Shown in pieces: positions 42,553 to 53,078 of a stretch of DNA of 64,000 nt. Location: contig JAGKQI010000085.1 of NCBI GenBank assembly GCA_018806915.1, positions 62,001 to 126,000 of the forward strand, read 5' to 3'. Source of the stretch: Phytophthora colocasiae (lineage: Eukaryota > Oomycota > Peronosporomycetes > Peronosporales > Peronosporaceae). The notes under the pieces are model-generated. The model searched no databases and was not told where the DNA came from. It saw nothing but the letters and a program-made list of their open reading frames with translations. The translations under genes and the position numbers were made by a program. Each line of letters begins with the position of its first letter. Position 1 is the first letter of the stretch.

Positions 42553-44890
42553 TTAAATGCGGTAGGTAGCAGGATCGACATGCTCGAGGTCGTACAGATG
42601 AGCAATCTTCTTCATCATCTCTTTCCGGCTTTTACTGGTAGCATTGTCGAACAGAAGGTCGTAAAGCGAACTCAGATTGAACACAACTACCCCGTTGAGG
42701 AAACGCTGTGGGTTTGACCTGATCATCCGCTCTAGCGCAACTACGGCGGCCTTGACGTCGCAGCAATATAGAGCACAGATAGCATAGTTGTTGACTGCTG
42801 AGCAAACAACATCCTCGTCAAGAAACACGTCAGCGTCCGAGCTAGCGGTTACCGCTGTCTGTGCGTTCTGCAAATACAGAATCGAATCGAACGCACTGAG
42901 CGCTTCTTGCAGCTTGTTCTGTGCGAAAAAAAGCAGACCATCGTTCAATAGCAGTCGCGCTTCCAGCTCCCCAACCACATCCGCGGTTGCAACATTGCCC
43001 TGTTTCAGTAGATTGGTTCGATAGCGAGCAGCTTCAAACATTTTTTCTGCTGCTGAGAGGTCCCCCATCTGAAGGCGGATACGCCCCACACGGGATAGCA
43101 CAACTACTGCCTCTTGATCATTCAGGTGCTGGACCTGTCGCCAGCATATCATTAACAACCTTGTCAGTCAACCGAATATAATTTCAAGCAACCTCCACGA
43201 CGTACATCAATCTGAGAGCAGATCCGTAGAGCCAGCGAGAACTTTTGCTGGTGCACGAGGTGATTTGTGAGTGCAAATTGGGCAATTCGTAGCCATCGCG
43301 CCGCAGCTTCCAGATCAACACCTAAGTGGCTCATCGTCTCGTTCTGCTGAATCGCGCTTCGTAGTCGCATGATTAAGTGAAATAACTGCTTCTCGTGATT
43401 AACAGATTTCCCTTGGCATTTGTTCAGAAGTGCTCGGAGGAGAAGCAGACGAACAGGTACAAAAGGAGTGCCCCCACCCGTGCCGCATACTTCGTCAATA
43501 TTGCCAATCTGATCCAACACACTCGCTGCATTGTCGTAATGACCCTCCTTGATAAGCCCAGCAAGCCACCATGACTTGATCTCCAATGTCACGTTAATAT
43601 CTTTCGATGGGTTTTGCAGCATTGAGAGTGCCTTTTTCGTCAATGATTTCCACCGCCTCTGCGCGTACAGCGCTTCTAGTCCTTGCACTGTGTCCGGTAC
43701 ATCTGCAAGAAGTAACTTGCTCGCAGGTGGGGCTGCGTTTCCAGACCCAGTAAAACGCTCGTCTACTGGCATCTTCAAAAATTCATCAACAAGATCGTCC
43801 GGGGATGGGGCTTCAATAGTGATTCGAGGAGGAGATAACAAAGGCGCTTGTGCAGGGGGCGTTGATCTGACTGGGGAAGGGGCCTTTCGAGCTTCGGAAA
43901 ACAGCGAGCCAGGTGTAGCTGCTGACGCTGCAGGGGCACGGAACGACTGCGACCGAGTGTTGTCAGTATAGCCGAGAAATGGTGCAGCAGGAGGTGGGGT
44001 TTGCCCGAACGATCGTGTAGATGACTGCTGCTCCTGTTGGTACGGGTTAGCGCGAGGCTGGGCCGGTGGGGGGAGAGACTTGCTAAATGGCGAAGGTGTT
44101 GGGCCCTGCGATGAGCTAAGAGATGAGTGTCTTGACAGCTTCGGAGCAGTCGATGATGAAGAACTGTCGGGGCTGCCAAAAAGGTTTTCATATGCGTTCC
44201 GTTGGCTTGGTTGCCCTGGCGCAGAAGATGGGCCAAATAGTTCTTCTGGTAACGTCCGGCTAGCCCCCCTCGAAACTTCATTGCCTGCTAGCTGCATTTG
44301 GAATTGTGTAACAGGGCCAGACGGACTGCCGAATGGATCTGTGCTGGACTGATACTGTTGTGAGGGCGCAGAGGCCGATTGTCCAAAAAGATCAGTGGCG
44401 GATTGAGTCGCTGCCGCTTGTCCAAACAAATTGCCAGCACTATCTGGTTGAGAACTGGGAGGTTTGTCGCCAAACAGTGAGGAGGGGTCGGGTGAATGGC
44501 TGGCCGACGACAATGATGAATGCCGTTGTGGTACCAGGGGTGTGGACAATTGTGTCGGAGTAGCTCGCACCGTGTGACCTGGATAGCACACAGAAGTAAA
44601 TGATGAGCCACATATAGTTCTAGTATTAATGTATCTGCTACATCATCCAGAGCGCACCTGGGAACTGCCCGGGAGCTCCGAAACCAGGACGAACCTGATT
44701 TACCATTGCTACTGGGCTAAAGATACAGATTTACAAGTGAGGACACTGGCGGGAAGGCTTATACTTTGTGAGCGAGAGAAACGTACCCTGACGCAAATGG
44801 GGAAGCCCTTGATGCGGAAGGTGCTGCGGTCCCTCGGGCATTTGCTGGGTCCTGGGCCGGCGCCTGCTGTGAGGGGAAGCGATTCGCCAT
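42553..44890 (-). CDS. TRAPPC12: TRAPPC12-like TRAPP complex subunit
   Basis: Four exons on the minus strand: 44787-44890, 44658-44716, 43206-44578, 42553-43134; 705 residues, near the usual length of the human protein. Introns are 70, 79 and 71 bases, and all are in phase. The start is MANRFPSQQAPAQDP. The first 270 residues are Ser/Pro/Gln-rich with repeated DLFGQ / NLFGSP-type motifs. From about 280 on the sequence matches the TRAPPC12 core: LEALYAQRRWKSLTKKALSML, then TPR-like helices (VVLSRVGRIRLQMGDLSAAE, NNYAICALYCCDVKAAVVAL, VVFNLSSLYDLLFD). TRAPPC12 belongs to TRAPP III, a tether and Rab exchange factor in ER-Golgi traffic and autophagy. The repeated LFG motifs in the N-terminus could bind partners such as EH domains; that is inference. 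Confidence 0.85.
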
Positions 44891-45043
44891 TTAGTTGCTG
44901 GAAAGTAAGAAAAAAAACTGAATAGAAATAGACATGCAAAATAATCGCACAATACAGTACGGTACACAATGGTATTGCTCAAAATTGAGCAGAGACCAAC
45001 AACTTCAGGCTGTTTTTGTAAAGGAAGCCTCGGTAGACCTGCG

Positions 45044-45197
45044 TCATTGCAATAGCGTTGAAGTAATGAAGGTATATAGATCTCCTCCTCTGGTCTGGTT
45101 CCTTTTCATGCTGAAAGACAACAGCATTCCGTATCCCCAAGCCTTGGCAGCGGTGACGGCCGTCTTTGCTCTGTCTTCTTTGTAGCGCTGGTAGAAG
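45044..45197 (-). pseudogene. Host gene fragment, 3' half, cut by copia insertion
   Basis: Open minus-strand frame from the left edge of the copia LTR to a TGA at 45044 (FYQRYKEDRAKTAVTAAKAW, YGMLLSFSMKRNQ). It continues without a frame break into 55959-56049 when the copia pair and one copy of AGAAG are removed. I do not recognise the protein. It is upstream of TRAPPC12 on the same strand. The stop shown may not be the real gene end, since exons beyond could not be traced. Confidence 0.5.
45193..45197. repeat. Target site duplication AGAAG, left
   Basis: AGAAG directly before the left-most LTR. The same five bases follow the right-most LTR at 55959-55963. Five bases is the usual duplication of Ty1/copia integrases. 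Confidence 0.9.
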
Positions 45198-45367
45198 TAA
45201 CGGAGTGAGCACTGGGAGATGTCTTAATGCAAAGACGTCAACTTGTTAGATAGAAGGTAAATCTGAGACTGACATACAACTAAGTGCCGCGGGACGCGGA
45301 CTTTCTACCATCACTCTTGCAACGGCAACTTCAACTTCTGTAGCAAAAGTGGGTACACTTTCCAACA
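45198..45367 (-). repeat. Copia LTR 1 (170 bp)
   Basis: Begins TGTTGGAAAGTG and ends CTCCGTTA on the element strand. Read by eye it is identical to the LTRs at 50491-50660 and 55789-55958. Ends are TG..TA rather than TG..CA. Confidence 0.92.
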
Positions 45368-45381
45368 CGCCCCCTCCGAAG

Positions 45382-46965
45382 TCACTTCTTCGGCAAAGGC
45401 TCCTTGGATTGACCTAGCAGAGCACAAAGTTTCTCGTGTCGCGCTCCTGCCAGGGGCTTCGTAAAAATGTCGGACGGGTTGTCGTCCGTGTGAACTTTCC
45501 ACAGGTCCACAGTCTTCTTCGTCGCTTGGTCACGCACGTAGTGCCATCGAAGCTCAATGTGTCGAGTACGTCTACTATACGTAGGATTAGTCGCCATCAC
45601 GAAGGCCGCCTGGTTGTCAATCCCAAGCGTAAAGCTCACCGCTAGTTCCGGGAACACTTCAATTAGGATGTTTCGTAGACTTTGGCCCTCCATGCATGCT
45701 TCGCACGCCGCAACGTACTCGGCCTCAGCGGTAGACTGAGCAACAATCGTCTGGCGCCTTGATGCCCATGATACGGCACCGCCGGCCAGATTCACGACGT
45801 AGCCCGAAATACTCTTTCTTGTGTCGGGGTCGTTGCCCCAGTCCGAGTCGCAGTATCCGTCCAGGTGCAAGTCCTTCTTGTCTTCCTCATCCTTGCTGGT
45901 GGAGTACACAATGCCTTGACTCTTTGTTCCAACAAGATACCGCAACAATCGTTTAGCTGCACCAATGTGCTGCTGTGTCGGTGCTTGTACGTATCGACTC
46001 AACTGGCCGACCACGTACGCAATGTCTGGTCTACTGCATGTAGCTAGGTACATCAGAGAACCAATGCATTCTCGGTAAGGAAAGTCTCTGCCAAACGCTG
46101 GTTTCTGCTTACGACGATCACTTTCATCATCAGTATCCTTCGAAGTAAACCGAGTGTTGGTTTCCATCGGAATCCTGCTCGCGTGAGCATCTCCAAAATT
46201 GAATCTTTCCAAAACCTCCGTGCAATACTGTGTTTGATGAATCTTCATCGAGGTGGTGTTCTGCTCCATTTCAACGCCCAAGTACTTATTCAGCAATCCC
46301 TGGTCCTTGAGTCCGTAGTCGTTGTCGAGCTTGGTAAACAACTTGACCTTAAACGCTTCGTCCTTTGTAGCGCAAAGAATGTCGTCTACGTAGATCAGGA
46401 CTAGCGCAAACTGGCCATCGTGTTTGTAGACATACAGGCAAGGCTCTGTGCTGTTGCGCTCGAAACCATAGTCTTTCAACCAACCGTCAAACTCGGAATT
46501 CCACTCCCTACCAGATTGCCTCAGACCATACAGAGCCTTGTTCACCGAGTAAATGTGTCCCTCTAGCTCACAGGGATAACCTTCCAGCCCGTCCAGATAC
46601 TGCTTTATCGATAAGGCAGCGTTCAGGTAAGCGGTATTCACGTCTCCTTGGTAGATCACTAGTCCAAGCCACACACACATCGCGACAAATAGTCTGAACG
46701 TGGCCATCCTCGCCACCGGTGAGAACGTTTCTTGGTAATCAATACCGCGTCGCTGCTTATCTCCACGAGCAACAATGCGAGTCTTAAACCGAGTCACATA
46801 GCCAAGGTGATCCGCTTTCAAAGCAAAGACCCACATCGTCTTAATTGTCTGTTGAGTCGCTGGCATATCTGATCTTGGTATCATACTCAGCACTTCTTTG
46901 TCCTTTAGAGCTTGAATCTCTTGATCCATAGCCTCTTTCCACTCCTTGGCATACTTCGATCTCAT
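45382..46965 (-). CDS. Copia-A reverse transcriptase and RNase H
   Basis: 527 codons. Copia-type RT with the TRFKTRIVARGDKQ and YQETFSPVARMATFR start, GDVNTAYLNA, ALYGLRQSGREWN and the catalytic LIYVDDILCA box, then the RNase H part (GYCDSDWGNDPDTRKS, VAQSTAEAEYVAAC, GIDNQAAFVMA, KHIELR-like RHIELRWHYVRD) and the end KPLAGARHEKLC. Catalytic residues look intact. In copy A an extra T near 46967 cuts it from the upstream linker frame (46841-47263), which continues the polyprotein. Confidence 0.9.
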   Translation of the reverse strand: MRSKYAKEWKEAMDQEIQALKDKEVLSMIPRSDMPATQQTIKTMWVFALKADHLGYVTRFKTRIVARGDKQRRGIDYQETFSPVARMATFRLFVAMCVWLGLVIYQGDVNTAYLNAALSIKQYLDGLEGYPCELEGHIYSVNKALYGLRQSGREWNSEFDGWLKDYGFERNSTEPCLYVYKHDGQFALVLIYVDDILCATKDEAFKVKLFTKLDNDYGLKDQGLLNKYLGVEMEQNTTSMKIHQTQYCTEVLERFNFGDAHASRIPMETNTRFTSKDTDDESDRRKQKPAFGRDFPYRECIGSLMYLATCSRPDIAYVVGQLSRYVQAPTQQHIGAAKRLLRYLVGTKSQGIVYSTSKDEEDKKDLHLDGYCDSDWGNDPDTRKSISGYVVNLAGGAVSWASRRQTIVAQSTAEAEYVAACEACMEGQSLRNILIEVFPELAVSFTLGIDNQAAFVMATNPTYSRRTRHIELRWHYVRDQATKKTVDLWKVHTDDNPSDIFTKPLAGARHEKLCALLGQSKEPLPKK

Positions 46966-47785
46966 TTGCCTCTCTGTATGTCCTTGGGATTTTCACCTCA
47001 CAAGCACGAATACCACCAGATCCTCGGCGGTTAGCATGCAGTGCCTTGAAACCCGAGCTCACTTCATAGTCCTCAAAGCGCTTTGGTGGTCGTCTTTCAT
47101 GTTTTTCGCGGAGACCTGGTCTGCGTGAAGTGTTCTCTGATTTGAATCGCTTCACGTCGACCTTAGTACGCTTCCTGTCTTGTGTGCGTCGAACTTCAAC
47201 CTCTCGAGGTCGTCTGTGACCGATGATGTGGTTTTGTTGGTAGTGCAAGCTCTTGGCAGCCAATCGGGACTAATGCGTGTTCTCCACTATCAGCACCATC
47301 TTCATATTCATCACTTGGAACTAACGCCTGGTCATCACCCCAGTCAATGGCTTCAGCTTCATCACTTGGATCAAACAAATCATCATAATTCCCTCAACAC
47401 TACTTGCTTCTTCTTCAGCTATTTGTGTGAGGTTCGACACATGACTGGCAGATCCAGCCAATTCTTCATCATCAGTGTCTTCATCAAGGTCACTATTGTC
47501 TCTTTCAATGTCTTCATCGACGCTCTGGTCTTCAAAACCATCAACACTTTCTGCGTCGACACTTCCGGCGTCTCTATCCAGAGTTTGGTCATTAACGCAC
47601 CCAACAGGAACACTTCCAGCACTTTCGCCCTCCTGCGTCTCGGACGCATCTTCATAATCGGGCAGCTCAGTGTTCTGTAGCATCTCTTCCCACAAAGCCT
47701 GGTTTTCACTCGTCAAACTGTATGAGCTACTTGGAACTTTGTCACTACACGAGCCACAATCTCCTTCACCTAGTTTGTCCCACAC
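46841..47785 (-). pseudogene. Copia-A linker between integrase and RT (frameshifted)
   Basis: An acidic, low-complexity linker (DEDIERDNSDLDEDTDDEE) followed by a basic segment (RRTQDRKRTKVDVKRFK) and the start of RT. It is split by one-base indels near 47235 and 47395 relative to copy B or to a continuous frame. Confidence 0.7.
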
Positions 47786-49427
47786 AGTGCCGTTCTCAAG
47801 TGGTGTGGTTGATCTTCGTCGTTTACTCCTTCACTGTTCGCGCTCTCCATGACAATGTCACTCATACTGTGTTCAGATTCGCCATCACACTCAGCCAACT
47901 GCGAGTCATTATCTTCTTCATCACCTGGCAGGTCCTCAAATTCACCGTCCTCAAAGAGCTCTTGGAATGTCCGTAGCCACTTGTCGACCTTGACCTTGAA
48001 CCCGCTCTCGTAGCGGTCCTTATATTTGATGCTCTCATTCACCTTGACATCAGAGACGAATCCAGTCTTGTGTTCCGTCGGGAAATACACGTTGCAGCCA
48101 ACCACGTCCTCTCGGTAGCCTAGCAGAAAGCCAACTCGACAGTTCATACTGAGTTTCTTTCGCTTTGATTTTGGTGTGTGGCAATATACAAGTGAACCGA
48201 AAGCTCGAATATGGTGAATATCTGGCTTTGATCCAAACATCAGTTCGTAGGGCGTCCGTCCAGCCCCCTTACAGAATACTCGATTTTTAACGTAGACTGC
48301 GTTCTCCAGTGCATGGATCCAAAACGATTTCGGCAAACCTGCCTGGTGCATCATCGTCTTGATCATTCCAACGATAGTTTGATGTGCGTTCCACGAGGTT
48401 CAACTGTGACGCATTTGGTCCGACTTTGGTATGCACGATGCCTTTCTTGCGGTACCATCGCTCAATCGTGCCGTTGCAGAACTCCTGCCCTTTGTCGGTA
48501 AGCACTTGTCTGACTGGTTCAACTTCCAGCTCATCGTCGATATTCCACTGACGCGTTACCACCGTGTCCACGCGTCTTCCATGCTGTCGCTCTGCCCAAG
48601 CGATATACTCCATCATGTGCTCATTGACTTCACGCTCACCTTTAGTCTTCAGTAGGTAAGTCTTCACATAACGCGAGTATCCGTCCATAATTACTAAGAC
48701 GGCGGTGTACCTCGAACCATTGTTCACGCCAGGAATCAACAAGTCTGCGAAGACCATGTCATTTACTCTCTCTATAGGTCGATCGAGAGCCTTCCGGAAT
48801 GTCTTGCGTCGTTGTTTGCCAAAATGGCAATCGGAGCAGGCGATCTTGCCACGACGTTTCAACATGATGCCGCGAGCCATGCCTCGGTCCACCATTAAAC
48901 GTATGTACTCCAGGACAAGTGTGTCCTAACCTCTCGTGCCATACATCAATGTCTTCAACTCCATCAGAAACTGCAAAGTTCGCAAACACCTTGCCTTTGA
49001 CGTGAGTCTTCTTCTTATCGATGTGTTTGGCCATGATGTTGTGAGTGGTGAAAGTCCACAGTCTGTTGTCGTACTCTGTGCGAATCACCTCCACAGTATC
49101 CTTCGTCATGCCAAATAACCGTGTACTGGAATCCCAACTCATTTCAAAACCTTGGTCTAACGCCAATCCAGGTGAAAACAAGTTGCATCCAGCCCCAGGA
49201 ACGTAGAGCACATTCTCCACCAACAAAAACACCATTTGTTCATCAATCAGTGTCGATAAAATCACTGTACCAAAGCCCTCTGCCTTGGCATCGACACCGT
49301 CGGCGAACCCAGAAATGCTTGGGTTCCATTCACTTATCATCCATGCCGTGGAGTGTAGTGAAATACTCCTTACAGGCGGTAATGTGTGCGTTTGTACCCG
49401 TATCAAAATACCACAGACCCGGGTCAT
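47770..49427 (-). pseudogene. Copia-A protease end, GAG-pre-integrase and integrase (frameshifted)
   Basis: Three overlapping frames. 48759-49427 holds the protease C-part and the GAG-pre-integrase zinc region (HERLGH, CSDCHFGKQRR in the next frame). 48287-48895 holds the integrase core with FADLLIPG (Asp) and VLTDKGQEF (Asp). 47770-48366 goes on from the NLVERT (Glu) helix into the C-terminal part (GYREDVVGCNVYFP). Indels near 48387, 48651, 48908 and 48958, compared with copy B, break the frame, so this copy cannot make full integrase as read. Confidence 0.8.
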
Positions 49428-50423
49428 AGTCCTTTGCCATCTTGCGCACTACTTCACCAATGACCACCTCTCGTTTCTCGACATCTTCAGCGACTTCACT
49501 TTCCGCTTGATGTGTTTCATCCTCAGCTGCTGCGACTTTGTCGCCTGATCGTGCGTATTTCGCTTGAGCCTTTGGTTTCTCTTCGTCTTCCAGTTTCGGA
49601 CAATCACTTTTGTAGTGACCCATTTCACCACAGTTGAAGCACTTAATCTCGGTCTTACTGGTCTTCGACTTTGATTCGCTCTTCGAGCTCTGCTTCTTTG
49701 GTCCTTGCTGAGATGCGCTCTTTGAGTTCTGACTCTTCTTGCCAGACTTGTTTCCAAAGGCGTTTCCTTCCCAGTCTTTATTCCTTGCCTCAGCCGTCAA
49801 GATTAGCTCTCGAACCAGCTCCGGCGTGTATTTAGCCATGTTTGAACTAAATAGTACTTTTCTACGAAGCTCATCGTAACACGTCTGTGCTGGCAGGCTT
49901 CGCAGCATCTTGTCCACCATCTGCAAGTCATTCACGGGCGCTCCCAGGTCCGCAAGCTTGTTCTTTATGTCCGAACAACTTGTACAGGTGACTGCGTAAG
50001 TCGTCGCTTTCCGCGCAGATGAGTCTTGTGGAGCTCGCACTGCAGGCGATACACCTTCTGCGCAGTCATGGCGGGATTGGTCTTGCCTTCGTAGATGTCG
50101 ACGAGCTCAGCCCACATCTTCGTACCAGTCTCCTTCATCATGACTTGCTTGGCAAGCTTCATAGACAGTGATCCCTGGATCAAAATCTTGATCTTGGCTT
50201 GCTTTTTCTTGAATTCACCCTTCTTCTCGTCGTCCCAGTTCTCGTCCTTCACCTCCTTGCCGAGCACTATCTCGTCTAGAAGGCTCTTCTCGAACGCATT
50301 CATCATAGCGTGCTTGTAGAACGTCCAATCTTCTCCATTCCAGCGCACAGGAGTCCCAGAAGATCCAATCTTGAAGGACTTGCGCTTGGACTTGCCGTCG
50401 TCTGAGTCGGAGGAAGATGACAT
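49330..50423 (-). pseudogene. Copia-A Gag and protease start (frameshifted)
   Basis: 49965-50423 is the N-terminal Gag (MSSSSDSDDGKSKRK start, WNGEDWTFYKHAMMNAFEK, MWAELVDIYEGKTNPAMTAQ), a UBN2-like capsid. 49330-50040 goes on with a CCHC zinc knuckle (CFNCGEMGHYKSDC) and then the protease active site (WYFDTGTNAHI). One-base indels near 49968-49975 and others separate the frames. Confidence 0.85.
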
Positions 50424-50476
50424 CGCTACTGCTCTTGATTCTCTTACGATCGTGTTCTCTTGGACGCAACGTGGTT

Positions 50477-50490
50477 TGGGCTCATAACCC
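50477..50490 (-). promoter_or_regulatory. Copia copy A primer binding site
   Basis: Directly next to the 5' LTR, the element strand reads GGGTTATGAGCCCA. Its complement TGGGCTCATAACCC looks like the anticodon arm of initiator tRNA-Met (CAU loop), not a tRNA 3' end. Drosophila copia is known to prime from a half tRNA-iMet cut in the anticodon loop. Confidence 0.6.
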
Positions 50491-50660
50491 TAACGGAGTG
50501 AGCACTGGGAGATGTCTTAATGCAAAGACGTCAACTTGTTAGATAGAAGGTAAATCTGAGACTGACATACAACTAAGTGCCGCGGGACGCGGACTTTCTA
50601 CCATCACTCTTGCAACGGCAACTTCAACTTCTGTAGCAAAAGTGGGTACACTTTCCAACA
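50491..50660 (-). repeat. Copia LTR 2 (170 bp), shared by both copies
   Basis: Serves as 5' LTR of copy A and 3' LTR of copy B. Identical by eye to LTR 1 and LTR 3. No target duplication is seen on either side, as expected if it is an internal recombinant LTR. Confidence 0.92.
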
Positions 50661-50674
50661 CGCCCCCTCCGAAG

Positions 50675-52447
50675 TCACTTCTTCGGCAAAGGCTCCTTGG
50701 ATTGACCTAGCAGAGCACAAAGTTTCTCGTGTCGCGCTCCTGCCAGGGGCTTCGTAAAAATGTCGGACGGGTTGTCGTCCGTGTGAACTTTCCACAGGTC
50801 CACAGTCTTCTTCGTCGCTTGGTCACGCACGTAGTGCCATCGAAGCTCAATGTGTCGAGTACGTCTACTATACGTAGGATTAGTCGCCATCACGAAGGCC
50901 GCCTGGTTGTCAATCCCAAGCGTAAAGCTCACCGCTAGTTCCGGGAACACTTCAATTAGGATGTTTCGTAGACTTTGGCCCTCCATGCATGCTTCGCACG
51001 CCGCAACGTACTCGGCCTCAGCGGTAGACTGAGCAACAATCGTCTGGCGCCTTGATGCCCATGATACGGCACCGCCGGCCAGATTCACGACGTAGCCCGA
51101 AATACTCTTTCTTGTGTCGGGGTCGTTGCCCCAGTCCGAGTCGCAGTATCCGTCCAGGTGCAAGTCCTTCTTGTCTTCCTCATCCTTGCTGGTGGAGTAC
51201 ACAATGCCTTGACTCTTTGTTCCAACAAGATACCGCAACAATCGTTTAGCTGCACCAATGTGCTGCTGTGTCGGTGCTTGTACGTATCGACTCAACTGGC
51301 CGACCACGTACGCAATGTCTGGTCTACTGCATGTAGCTAGGTACATCAGAGAACCAATGCATTCTCGGTAAGGAAAGTCTCTGCCAAACGCTGGTTTCTG
51401 CTTACGACGATCACTTTCATCATCAGTATCCTTCGAAGTAAACCGAGTGTTGGTTTCCATCGGAATCCTGCTCGCGTGAGCATCTCCAAAATTGAATCTT
51501 TCCAAAACCTCCGTGCAATACTGTGTTTGATGAATCTTCATCGAGGTGGTGTTCTGCTCCATTTCAACGCCCAAGTACTTATTCAGCAATCCCTGGTCCT
51601 TGAGTCCGTAGTCGTTGTCGAGCTTGGTAAACAACTTGACCTTAAACGCTTCGTCCTTTGTAGCGCAAAGAATGTCGTCTACGTAGATCAGGACTAGCGC
51701 AAACTGGCCATCGTGTTTGTAGACATACAGGCAAGGCTCTGTGCTGTTGCGCTCGAAACCATAGTCTTTCAACCAACCGTCAAACTCGGAATTCCACTCC
51801 CTACCAGATTGCCTCAGACCATACAGAGCCTTGTTCACCGAGTAAATGTGTCCCTCTAGCTCACAGGGATAACCTTCCAGCCCATCCAGATACTGCTTTA
51901 TCGATAAGGCAGCGTTCAGGTAAGCGGTATTCACGTCTCCTTGGTAGATCACTAGTCCAAGCCACACACACATCGCGACAAATAGTCTGAACGTGGCCAT
52001 CCTCGCCACCGGTGAGAACGTTTCTTGGTAATCAATACCGCGTCGCTGCTTATCTCCACGAGCAACAATGCGAGTCTTAAACCGAGTCCACATAGCCAAG
52101 GTGATCCACTTTCAAAGCAAGACCCACATCGTCTTAATTGTCTGTTGAGTCGCTGGCATATCTGATCTTGGTATCATACTCAGCACTTCTTTGTCCTTTA
52201 GAGCTTGAATCTCTTGATCCATAGCCTCTTTCCACTCCTTGGCATACTTCGATCTCATTGCCTCTCTGTATGTCCTTGGGATTTTCACCTCACAAGCACG
52301 AATACCACCAGATCCTCGGCGGTTAGCATGCAGTGCCTTGAAACCCGAGCTCACTTCATAGTCCTCAAAGCGCTTTGGTGGTCGTCTTTCATGTTTTTCG
52401 CGGAGACCTGGTCTGCGTGAAGTGTTCTCTGATTTGAATCGCTTCAC
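50675..52447 (-). CDS. Copia-B reverse transcriptase and RNase H (one break near the start)
   Basis: 50675-52099 is the main RT/RNase H frame, nearly identical to copy A with the YVDD box and RNase H acids. 52112-52447 is its upstream part in another frame; an extra C near 52087 and a missing A near 52123 relative to copy A separate them. The region 52112-52447 is open here where copy A is broken, which shows the original frame. Confidence 0.88.
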
Positions 52448-52634
52448 GTCGACCTTAGTACGCTTCCTGTCTTGTGTGCGTCGAACTTCAACCTCTCGAG
52501 GTCGTCTGTGACCGATGATGTGGTTTGTTGGTAGTGCAAGCTCTTGGCAGCCAATCGGGACTAATGCGTGTTCTCCACTATCAGCACCATCTTCATATTA
52601 ATCACTTGGAACTAACGCCTGGTCATCACCCCAG

Positions 52635-53078
52635 TCAATGGCTTCCAGCTTCATCACTTGGATCAAACAAATCATCATAATTCCCCTCAACACTACTTGC
52701 TTCTTCTTCAGCTATTTGTGTGAGGTTCGACACATGACTGGCAGATCCAGCCAATTCTTCATCATCAGTGTCTTCATCAAGGTCACTATTGTCTCTTTCA
52801 ATGTCTTCATCGACGCTCTGGTCTTCAAAACCATCAACACTTTCTGCGTCGACACTTCCGGCGTCTCTATCCAGAGTTTGGTCATTAACGCACCCAACAG
52901 GAACACTTCCAGCACTTTCGCCCTCCTGCGTCTCGGACGCATCTTCATAATCGGGCAGCTCAGTGTTCTGTAGCATCTCTTCCCACAAAGCCTGGTTTTC
53001 ACTCGTCAAACTGTATGAGCTACTTGGAACTTTGTCACTACACGAGCCACAATCTCCTTCACCTAGTTTGTCCCACAC
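52635..53078 (-). pseudogene. Copia-B acidic linker
   Basis: Same acidic linker as 47321-47785 of copy A. An indel near 52645 and a TCA-to-TAA-type change near 52600 separate it from the following basic segment. Confidence 0.65.

Larger units (their letters stand above)
45198..50660 (-). mobile_element. Ty1/copia element, copy A
   Basis: 5463 bases on the minus strand: 3' LTR 45198-45367, body 45368-50490, 5' LTR 50491-50660 (shared with copy B). A purine tract GGAGGGGGCG sits beside the 3' LTR and a primer site beside the 5' LTR. The gene order gag - protease - integrase - RT - RNase H is the Ty1/copia order. Several one-base frame breaks in the gag-integrase part. Confidence 0.92.
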
